Positions 47,601-56,908 of a stretch of DNA of 64,000 bases are shown here, in pieces. This DNA comes from Auriscalpium vulgare. Lineage: Eukaryota; Basidiomycota; Agaricomycetes; Russulales; Auriscalpiaceae. A program made the translations under genes and the position numbers. The first letter of the stretch is position 1; each line of letters begins with the position of its first letter. The stretch lies in contig JAHBBC010000001.1 in the NCBI GenBank assembly GCA_019915015.1, positions 3,968,001 through 4,032,000 of the forward strand, written 5' to 3'. The notes under the pieces are model-generated. The model did not search any database, had not been told where the DNA came from, and was given only the letters and a program-made list of their open reading frames with translations.

Positions 47601-48081
47601 ACTGTGTCCGGTCAATTACTTACTCTTCGCGCGACACTCGTCCGCCAGGGCCTCTCCCACTTGCCGTGCGAGGTCAATATCGAAAGAAGAGCCAAGTCCC
47701 GTGGCCGCAGGGAAACAGCTCGCGGGCACACTATTGAACACTACGCTTTTGAATCAGAATGAGAGAATACGCAAGGAGCGAACGCGCGTACTTTGAGTCC
47801 CTCGAACACCGTTCGGTCCTGAAGGCGAATGCTACAATGTCAATATCATGACAACTAGACAGGGCGCAGACCATGGCGTACCATCGCTGAACCTAACGGG
47901 TGGCACGCCCGCTTCCGGCACTGAGAGCGTATTCCAAAAGCCCTGCAAGCCACGTGTTGCGATGAGCGACGCGCTTCGCATCGGTAATGGACGAGAAACG
48001 CACCGATCCAGCAAGCATCTTCACCTTCTGCGGCATCGTCAACTTTGCTAGGGTTCCCTCGACATCAAAAGTTTGCGACAT
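44604..48081 (-). CDS. GH3 beta-glucosidase with PA14 domain
   Basis: Eighteen exons: 48004..48081, 47882..47942, 47792..47818, 47624..47740, 47380..47569, 47310..47323, 47169..47259, 47051..47117, 46900..46991, 46750..46840, 46186..46692, 46097..46120, 45699..46041, 45568..45640, 45387..45513, 45241..45331, 45111..45184, 44604..45059; 840 aa. GH3 N-terminal barrel: [54 protein letters not shown] and [11 protein letters not shown] with nucleophile Asp226. The C-terminal sandwich follows, interrupted by a PA14 domain (around [20 protein letters not shown]), and the acid/base region [13 protein letters not shown]. The fibronectin-like end closes at FSWVGL. No signal peptide is seen, so it is probably the intracellular type that splits imported cellobiose or other beta-glucosides. 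Exon 6 is 14 nt. Confidence 0.94.
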
Positions 48082-49120
48082 GTTTTCTGGTCAAACAAAG
48101 GGTGTGAGCTTTGATAGCAAGGGGGATATCTTGACGAAAGGTGGGATACATGCCCTTTTATAAGACTGGCAAGTCGTCTCAGATGCTAATGTGCTATGAC
48201 ATGATGGACAAGTGGACAACGGACTCACAGTGGGTCAGACGGTGGGCCCACACGGGGTGACGAGGCCAGGGGCATCAGGCTACGATATGACAAGGATGAC
48301 TCGAATACGCTTCCGGTAGTCGGACGCTCCCCGGCGAATCCTGATTGACTTCGCTACTCTGTGAATAGCAAGAAATCTGCGACTCGCTTTATCCATACTC
48401 TTACTTGCTCACAAGCTGCGTCGGAAGGTCGTAGGTTCGTGGTGCTGCCGACCCCAGTCCGTACAAACGACGCTACGGACATACATAGTGAGACAAAATG
48501 TGCCCGGGCCGCTGCGTGTTATCAGTGTTTGTTGCTGTTCGAATCTGGCGCTGAGGAAAGTGCGCGATGCCATTAGCATGACGGGATCCTAGTCACCGAA
48601 GCTGACTTGGACGATCTGTACGCGTACGGGATCCGGTGCTAGTGGCGGTCTAAGCGGAAGGAACGCCCGCTGAGATGCACTCATAATATATTCAAAGCGA
48701 CCCACCTGAGTCCGCATGCTCCTTATCCGCCTTTATCTCAACCTTCGCAACCGATAGAGAGCCTATACTTAGAGGTGGATGAGATGATGGGACAGAGCTG
48801 GATGAGATGATGGGACAGAGCTGGATGAGATGATGGGACAGAGCTGGATGAGATGATGGGACAGAGCTGGCCATGTTGAACGATCTTATCTTATCTGCTT
48901 GGACAACTCACAAATTTAATGCGTGCGGCAGACTATCCTATCTTCTTATAACAGAAAGACTGTCTTCTGTGTCAAGGTCAGCCACGGAGACCATACTATC
49001 TTATCCTATCCTATCCTGAGCAGCAATGCAAACACCCGTCAGCGAGAGGTGGCTGCTCATTCCTTTGCGTGATGACACGCAAGTCCAGTGCTGACAGGCA
49101 GAAGTAGGTGGCACGACGAC
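48082..49120. other. Intergenic region with minisatellite
   Basis: About 1 kb upstream of the beta-glucosidase gene and of the F-box pseudogene. It contains the 23-bp minisatellite described separately, TATCTTATC/TATCCTATCC runs at 48893-49016, and a copy of the AAGGTCAGCCACGGAGAC motif at 48975-48992. No gene seen. Confidence 0.5.
48777..48868. repeat. 23-bp minisatellite, four identical units
   Basis: Unit GGATGAGATGATGGGACAGAGCT is repeated exactly four times (92 bp) without a mismatch, outside any gene. Perfect identity suggests recent expansion. Confidence 0.97.
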
Positions 49121-51103
49121 ATGATTTCAAGTTGGCAGCACACCGCTCGCAGCAGGATCGCCCAGCGAGAAGCGGTTCAGTATCTATCCTTCCACATCAA
49201 ACACGCGACCCTCCAAAGTATTGCGGCCGCAGATCGCACTCTCAGCGATGCGCAGGCCGCTCACCGCGCTCGGCTTCAGGCAGAGAAAAATGCGATCGAG
49301 CGCGCAAAACAGGAGGTTCGCGATGCGTACGCTGTCGATGATGAAGCCATCGACGCCGCCCGGCGTGCGCTTCGACAGGAGCACAATTCCCTTCTCCCCG
49401 TGGCAGTTTTCCCACCCGAGATCCTCCGGATTATCTTCACTCTCTGCTCAGGGATCGAACTAGTCTCGTTCCCAGCCGTTCTCGGGGTGTCTCCAGCAAG
49501 TGCGAGATGCGAGGAGGGGGCGAGCCACGGTCGGGGGATACCGAGCGGAGATCACAGTCGGAGGCAAAAAAGCCGTTAAAGTTCAGTTGCGGGAGGCACC
49601 GAGTGAACTTTCTTTGTCTTTTTGCCTCCGATTTGAACTCAGCGGGCCGCGCGGTCCGGAGGCGGGAACGAGACTAGGATCGAACATCCGTGGAATCCAA
49701 AACACAGCTGAGCACCGAATCTCGCAATGGATGGCTCGGAGTGACACATGTCTGCCAGCGCTGGCGGGATGTCGCCCTCGAGCACTCGAGCCTTTGGGCC
49801 CACCTCCCAACTTCATTAGGCCGCGTCTAGACAGACGAGTTCTTGAAGCGCGCACAGCAGGGGCCACTTGTTATCCGCTCCCGTCTTCGATCCTTGGGAG
49901 GTCCGGTTCGTGGCCAAGAACATGCGGCGCACAGTTCATCTGGACGTGGTCTTCAACTCTAGAGATAAATCAGCGCAACAGGCACTCAGTGCGGTGGGCG
50001 CCGCACCGCTCCTGCACACACTCAATCTGGAGGTCACAAATGCGGCGCCGCTTCCAGCCGACTTTCTAGGATGGCACGCGCCGGTGTTGCACGACGTTCG
50101 CTTTACAGCATACCTTATTCCCATGCCATGGACGCTGTCGATCTTCGCACACATCACTAGCCTACACGTCGAGAACACCTTCAATCCTAAGACCTATCCC
50201 TTGGACAAATTTCTCGATGGACTGGAGGGAATGCGCGAGCTGGAGCGACTCAAGATGATACTACACAATGGCGGGGCCGACAGACTTCTCGAAGAACACC
50301 GACACCATCGCAGCGTCACCATTGTGAAGTTGGCGTATCTGGAACTGATCACCTCCCCGCGAGACGCCATGATCATTATCTCTTACCTCTCGCTGCCGGC
50401 CCACGCCGTCGCCTGCTACAATCTGAGGCTTTTCGGTGAACGTGACCTGCCGGATCAATTCTTCCCTCTTTCCCTTGCGTCTGTCCACTGCCACGCTGAT
50501 TCCTCTGCGGAAAGCTTCAATGCCATAACCCGCCTGCACATCAGCACCGAGCAGCCGAGTCGCGCTTTGCCCGGTGCTGTCATTACAGCGCGAACGGATG
50601 ACGAGCCCCCACTTACCATGTGCTTCTCGCACCGCAATTGGCCTGGAAGCATTGCCCTGGCCGCCATCGCGTCTGCGCACTTGAGGGAGCTGACTCTCGA
50701 CTACGACCCCCTCGAAAGCCAACAGTGGCTGGACGTGGGGCGACGTATGCCTGCGCTGCGGCGCCTTGTGGTGAAGGGGGCGGCGGTGGTGTCAGTATGC
50801 GCGGCCCTGTGCAGCGTACCGCCCATCCTGCCTGCGCTCGCAATCCTCGTACTCGTGCACGTGAGCATGACGGCTAAAAACGGGAGGGAAGCGGAGGCCG
50901 AGACGATTCGGCTGTTGCCAGGGAATTTGGCTGCGCGCGCAGAGGCGGGGACTCGTCTTGAGGTGCTCGACGTGACGCAGTGCGATCTGGACGGGGCATG
51001 GGTGGCACGCGCGCAGAAGAAGCTGTTGGGGACGCGGGTCGCATGGAATGGGCGCCCCGTCCTGCCGAGCTTAGGAACCCAAGCAGTACGGGTCAGTTGC
51101 TAG
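49121..51103 (+). pseudogene. F-box-like / leucine-rich-repeat protein pseudogene
   Basis: The N-terminal part (49121 on) has a long helix and then a degenerate F-box (LPVAVFPPEILRIIFTL). A putative 221-bp intron (49487..49707) with a hairpin follows. The next segment has NGWLGVTHVCQRWRDVALEH and SSLWAHLPTSLG, typical of mushroom F-box proteins, then a TAG stop (49828-49830) where tryptophan is expected before TDEFLKRAQQGPLVIR. Immediately after, the frame changes: the remaining 411 codons (49868-51103, FDPWEVRFVAKNMRR onward) are open in another frame and show the repetitive hydrophobic pattern of the C-terminal region. Thus one nonsense change and at least one frameshift separate otherwise good coding blocks. 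An extra intron cannot explain both. Intact relatives would recruit substrates to SCF ubiquitin ligases. Confidence 0.7.
49559..49630. repeat. Nested inverted repeat (hairpin) in F-box pseudogene intron
   Basis: Outer arms CGGAGGCAAAAA (49559-49570) and TTTTTGCCTCCG (49619-49630) are exact reverse complements. Inside them AAAGTTCA (49578-49585) and TGAACTTT (49604-49611) pair again. The whole can fold into a two-stem structure. It lies between two coding blocks and may be a small transposon remnant or an intron structure. Confidence 0.85.
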
Positions 51104-51398
51104 ATACGCGGAAGGTATATATCGTGCGAATGTGACCTGGAGTTACAGCGAGAGTGCAAGTCGTGAAATCGACACAAATACTGTAAACGACAGTGATAGA
51201 ATTGCATGTACAAAATAGCAAGAGAATGCGACCGAAAAAAATCAGATACCGATGAACCAGAGTCAGTACAGGATAAATTAATTATCTGCACCGAGACCTA
51301 TCAGAGTACCCAAAGAAATTCATGGTACAGCGCTTCTGTTAACCCTAGTAAGTATACTACACGTCTGAGATGGTATCTCAATTCATCCGGAATAAAAC

Positions 51399-53186
51399 TT
51401 AGAGGGCTTTCGATCCCTGCTTTCCAATGTCGTCGCCGTCGCCGAGATGAACAGGCTTGTCGATCTCGGGGTAATTCTCGTACGCGGTGTGGACGGAGAC
51501 CTCCAGTCGACTCATGGGGATGACGCTCGTGTTGTTCTCCGTCTTGCGCATAAATCGCACTGAGGTAACGGCGTTGGACCTTGGTTGAGGAGCTGAAGAG
51601 TCGCCGCTGGGATGACGAGGCTGTCAGGAAGGCGCACGCGGTGACAGGAAGGAACTGCACGTACAATGCGGCGGCGCTGAAGTTGGATAGAGCACGGTAC
51701 ATGCGAGTCGCACCGATGGTCCTGGGGTCGGTCGGGTAAGAAACATTGGCGGAAAAAACATTTTGGGTGACCTACATGACGATGACTGTGCACCAAAAGT
51801 TATGTTGAACGCTTGGTCTATAGCGTGCAGGTAAAGGAGACTCACGAGAGGACGTTTGGAACATCTGATAGGAGTCGGACAGCACCCGGGACAGCACTTA
51901 GGGACAGAAGGTATAAAGAGCGTACGTTGCAGGCTCACCAAGTTCCATGGATCTGTAAGGTCACGTTAAACAATTTCGAGCGGATCAGCATCACAGCATC
52001 GCTCACCATTGAGGTTCAGGATGATGAACACCTGCACAAAGTGATCAAGCCTTGGCCTTGAATATGAGGGGGCAGGTGCGGAAAGATGCTCACCGTCGGG
52101 GGTATCTGAGCAACCACTGCGAGGCCAAGCCAGATGAGGCCTTGCTTGTAGAGCAAGGTCCAAATACCCATCGTGCCGTGCAAGCGGCGCGTGCGGAGAA
52201 GGCCCGCGATGACGATGCAGCACAGCACAAAGTCCGTAGAGAACGTGACGATGATGTTGTTGCGACTGTGTGCAGAGTTCACGAAGCCGCAGCTAGAGGC
52301 TGTAGCATTCCACACGGAGCGCGCCTGAACAGCATGTTAGCGCAAGCCACATCAGGATAAGCGGACTGTAAAGTGTACAGTGATGGTGTCTGACAAGATC
52401 GGAGCAACATGAACATCGACACGATGAATAGAAAACAGAAATCTACTGACCATGAAGCAGGAACCCGATATTTGTCGACCAGGTGGCCACAGCCAAAGCT
52501 ACCGCGAAACGATTGCGATTCCAGATCGCAGCACTAAGGCGACTGAGTATCGCATCAATGACGGCGCTTGACTAGATGCCTTACATTCGGAGGACAATCA
52601 GGCTGGAAGCCGCCACAAAAGCCCCGTAGGCGAAGATCTGACGCCGTGGGCTCAGCTGAATGTCAGTGGGAGTAGATTGATTGAACGACGCCTACGAGCA
52701 GGAAGACGATCCACGTCTGTTTATGACGAACAGTTTGACTTGTTGTTTACACCGTTCGATGGTCACCGAGGCGTACCTGGCAGTTCATCTTGCTGGTGAC
52801 ATTGAAACCAATCAAATTCATCACGACCGCCATGAGAGTCCCGAAACGGGTGATGGAATAGATCTGGTCAGAAGTTAGTATGGTAACTCTACGGCGGGCT
52901 GTCAACGCACCCAAATAGTCCACCGGTACGGACGCTTGCCAGTGAGGACGCTCCACTCATATTCGAGCGACATGAAGTACTCCCAGCTAAGATCGAGCAA
53001 ACCCAGCGTCAGCAGAGCCACCAATGTATCGCAAGAAGGACACACATGTAGATGCCGTCTATCAAGTGCAAGAATTTGATAAAGGCCACTGCGCGTGTAA
53101 ATCAGTGATATCCCCGACGCGGACGGGAGAGTGTTCAATTTACAGTAGTCCGCCTGAACGATCGCCGGGTCATGGAAGTTGGTCAT
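51399..53186 (-). CDS. Seven-helix-type integral membrane protein, paralog 2
   Basis: Fifteen exons: 53144..53186, 53046..53088, 52911..52986, 52777..52863, 52696..52716, 52585..52637, 52451..52533, 52379..52389, 52094..52324, 52007..52031, 51939..51952, 51846..51864, 51776..51785, 51665..51721, 51399..51606; 326 aa. Same family as the gene at 14267-16013: FLHLIDGIYIWEYFMSLEYE, TGKRPYRWTIWIYSITRFGT, FAYGAFVAASSLIVLRI, ALAVATWSTNIGFLLH, TFSTDFVLCCIVIAGLL and GLIWLGLAVVAQIPPTVFII mark the helices, and MTIGATRMYRALSN matches the conserved end. The tail (VSVHTAYENYPEIDKP) resembles a common mushroom family ending. Eight exon lengths are identical in the two genes (43, 43, 21, 53, 83, 11, 25, 14), and the last is 208 in both. 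Function unknown. Confidence 0.87.
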
Positions 53187-54761
53187 TGTGGGCAGGAGAC
53201 AAATGGAGGATATGTCCTGGCGACAAGGGGATGCCAGAAAACGTGGGCAGTAACTCCGGTCTTATATTCGGGAGTCCGTAGCCAAGTCCATGGGTGGGAG
53301 GGAGATGCCTGGCCCATCAACATTGGAATGCGTGGCCGCGTGGCGTCAAAGAGCGATAATCACCGCAGCGTGCGAGCTCAAGGCTTGCTCCGGATCATTG
53401 ATCATGAGCGGTGCCGCGCGAACCTCCTATATCGTTGACTGGCGACAACGCAAGAGGTCGGTGTTACAACATGCCGTACAATGCTGGCGGTGGACTGGTC
53501 AAAGGGAAGTCTCAGTCATGAGCGGTGCCGCGCGAACCTCCTATATCGTTGACTGGCGACAACGCAAGAGGTCGGTGTTACAACATGCCGTACAATGTTG
53601 GCGGTGGACTGGTCAGTCTCAGAAAGACCGCGATCACCGAAATCCAAAACCCACGCGATTAGAACTCACTCGACGCTCAGGCTGATCAGCATCTTCGTCC
53701 TCATTCACAACTGCCAGTGCCTAGGGAGCTTCGAGAAATCATCGGAGGTGGTTTGGGGCCGATGCGGCTGCGATGAGTTCTGATACGTGGGGAGTTTGAT
53801 GTTCTTAAAAGTGCTCAATGTCAGAAAAAGTTGGCTCGAGCACAGCCGGGAGAGAGGAGATGGTCGCACCGGTTGTGAACGAGTGGAAGTAACCTTTGCA
53901 CGGGGCGCAATAGAAACGCGAACGCGGATGGGATGGACAAAGAAGGATGACAAAAGAGACGAGTGTCGAAGAAGTTGCCAACTTCGTCACGTATGTGTCA
54001 TGCCATCATAGTATCGGGCTGGAAAGTTTCGGGGGCACGTTAGCCTGGGTGTGTTCACCTTCAACAACAAATGTAGCACACCTGTCACATCATAACGTTC
54101 ATCGATGCATGCGCGCAACAACAGCATGGGAGCCTGAGACGAATCCAAAGGTTCGCAGGCGCACAAATCAATGGATAGTATGCCCTGAAGGGCGTCCGGC
54201 AAACCAGCACGTCCATTTATCTTGAAGACTTGAACTCAGATAGTAATCAGGAGCTCGCGCAGATTGTTGTATGTTTCGTCTCGTTGACGCGGCGCGCACG
54301 GACCAGAAGGCCGGCAGACACAATCGAAGTCGCGGGTCTTGACTCTTCGCGGTTCACGAAAGGAGAGTTGTGTGCACAGGGTGAGACTCGCGAGCTGCCA
54401 CCTCCGGCGAGTCCGACGACTCGGCCACTTTATTACATAACTGTGATTATCACGCCTCCGGAACCGAGTCCGAATTCCTCCGTGTTCGAAAGTGGTATGA
54501 ATGTCGTACATCGGATTCGAAGGCCCTCGCCTCAGTTGCTTCACATTGCCACACTCAGCTTCGAGAGATTAAATGCTCGAAGCACGCTCTGGCGTCGACG
54601 ACGAGGGCCAATCTCGCACGCAGCCCCACATTCCAGATCCGAGCTCTCATGTTCTCTGCTTCATGACTCTACAAGACCCGTGAAAAGACCCACGACGTCA
54701 CCATTATATGTATTATTCATGACAGCAATCTGCTCGCCGTATCCACATCTGACTGGACGCC
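53187..54761. other. Intergenic region with tandem duplication, no gene seen
   Basis: About 1.6 kb. Apart from the tandem duplication at 53402-53615 no structure is supported; open frames on both strands have no motif and no splice partners. Confidence 0.5.
53402..53615. repeat. 114-bp-period tandem duplication
   Basis: About 100 bp beginning TCATGAGCGGTGCCGCGCG at 53402 is repeated at 53516, with a single mismatch seen (ATGCTGG versus ATGTTGG) and 14 bp of spacer. Very recent duplication in non-coding DNA. Confidence 0.95.
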
Positions 54762-56701
54762 TCATTCGCTCTTCGTCCAGCCGCCGAGCTCGATCGCAAA
54801 CGCCACCGCGAGCTTCGAAAACTCGAGCAGATGTTCAAAGCTAAATTCTGGCGAAATGTCGATGCGGCTGTGCGCGCGATAAGTCTCTCGTCAGGAGGAA
54901 AAGGAGGAAAGGCGTACTCGTTCCCGGAGTGGATGTTCTTGTTGGAGTTCTCGAAGGAGCTCTCTGTCAGTAGGGTATTGGTGAGCAGCGGTATGAAAGA
55001 GGAGGAGTTAGGTGCTCGTACCGATGGTGAACGAGCTCGGGTACCCGGCCTTTGCCCAGGACGCACTGGAGACGCAGACAAACTGAGCGTGAATGGGGTA
55101 GGCAGGGAAGGTGGGGGCGTACTGGTCACTGCAGGCGTAGCCACACTTCGTCTCAACGTACGGGATGGAGAGGTACGCGTCTACGAGCTGCTTATTGAGC
55201 TCTGTCACGCTGCATGTTACCGTCAAAGACTGTCACGGAGCATGGGGAAAGAGAAGGACGCACGCAGTGTCGACGAAGTCTGTGATGATGCCGACCTCCT
55301 CCCGCGTGCCGCTCTTGTGCCAAGCCGTCATGTCAAACTTATTACATGTCGGGGCCACGTCAGTCCGGCGTGCTCAGAAGGGACGACACACATACCTGAC
55401 TCATGGCGATGGCGTTCACAGAGCGCTTCTCATATGCCTGCGCAACAGCCTGGGAGCCCAGCAGGCCGCCCTCCTGTAGAGGAAACGACATGAGCAAAAG
55501 AAGCGGTCAGACGAAGTGCATGCATGTACCTCAGCAGAGTACCAGTGGAACTCAACATTCTGAACGGGGCGGAAGTCAGACGTAATGAGCGCGCGGTAGG
55601 CCTCAAGGAGCGTGACGGAGCCAGAGCCGTCGTCGTCGGCGCCGGGCGCGGGCAGGAAGGGCCAGATGTTGGTGCTGTCCTGGTGAGCGCCAAGGATGAC
55701 GACAGCGTCATCGGTAGGGTTAGAGCCGTTGATGCGGACGACCTGTAGGAGATTTCAATGATTGAGTAGTCATGGACGAGCATACGACATACGATGGAGT
55801 TCTGACCCCACGAATGCGGGAACTCAGTGAGAGAGATCAGGCTCTGTATGCTCTCAGACGCATACTCCGCCGTTATCTATTTGCCACGGGAGGTGAGATA
55901 TGTGAAGACGCAGGCGGTAAGCGGAATACGGACCTCAAGAATCTTGCTGCTCAGCCATTGTTGGCTTTGGCGACCGGTCTTTAGAATGCAACCGCATGAG
56001 CATATATTCAATCACTAGAGATTGATTTCTCACCTCGCTGCGATAGTCTACATGGATAGGTCAGTTAATGTGCAGGAAGCGATTGCATTGGACGAACACC
56101 GCGTGCGGAAACTGGAGAACTTCTGCAAGTTCGCCTTTGGGCCCGCGGTCGACAGTTCCTTGATAACCTTCTTGACCTGCTTTGAATGACTGGGCTTCGG
56201 GAAATCTGAGGCATGGAGACGTAAGTAAGCGAGTGCAAGCTGGCAAGCGAGGCGGGCAGCGGACATGCCTTTCGTGGGAGCCCGCAGGTAGGCGAAGGAC
56301 CCAAGGTCCTGCGTATCGGTGCTGAGCGGGTATGAGATCGCGACGACCTAAGGGAGGAACTGCCCATACATATCGAAGAACTTGATGCCCTTCGCCTTGG
56401 CCGCGATCTGCCAGAAGCCGCGTATACGTCAGCGGGCGCGTTGTTTATGATTCGAAACGCGATGAAGCCGCCGCACCTTCTCGAGTTCTGTCATCCACAC
56501 AGGCGACATGCCTTCCAACTGCACAAGCCGCTTGGCGGAGAGGTCGAGACTGAAGCCCTCGACCTCTTGAGGGAGTTGCTTGAGGTCGGGGAGCAACGAG
56601 TACCCGTTGCCATCCTGCACGAGCAGCGGCGGGAGGGTCGCGGGCAATGCAGCGGCGGCGGCGATGGTCGCAAGAGAAACGAGGGAGTATGTGAGCTTCA
56701 T
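54762..56701 (-). CDS. Secreted M28 leucine aminopeptidase
   Basis: Fourteen exons: 56477..56701, 56370..56407, 56269..56321, 56098..56205, 56034..56047, 55934..55978, 55793..55876, 55530..55742, 55396..55473, 55264..55337, 55124..55210, 55022..55065, 54918..54963, 54762..54867; 404 aa. A signal peptide ([20 protein letters not shown]) precedes a propeptide. The catalytic domain has all metal ligands of the two-zinc M28 fold: His209 ([10 protein letters not shown]), the Asp in [10 protein letters not shown], Glu260/261 (WYSAEEGGLLGS), Asp288 (FDMTAW) and His340 (CGYACSDHASW). It ends [15 protein letters not shown] plus TKSE. It removes N-terminal hydrophobic residues from peptides outside the cell. 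Exon 3 ends in a GC donor (AAAG/GCATGT), the only join that keeps [14 protein letters not shown] in frame. Divergent from the TPP1-like gene (207 bp). Confidence 0.95.
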
Positions 56702-56908
56702 GGTGGAGGGCTAGACGAGACAACGACGGCCTCGGGTGAAGTGACGCGGGCGAGTTGTTCCGCAGCACGCGCATGTCGGCGCTTATGACGACAGCTTTCT
56801 CACGGGCCTCCCGTCGCGTCGCGTAACGCTCCTGTCACGCTGAGGCCGTCACGTCCCCTCGTCCTCCCCTTGTTTGTGGCTTCGGAAGCTTTTGATTGTG
56901 CTCCCAAC

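Noticed and set aside
48777..48868. CRISPR-like array
   Set aside because: Four direct repeats without spacers in a eukaryotic genome; a minisatellite.
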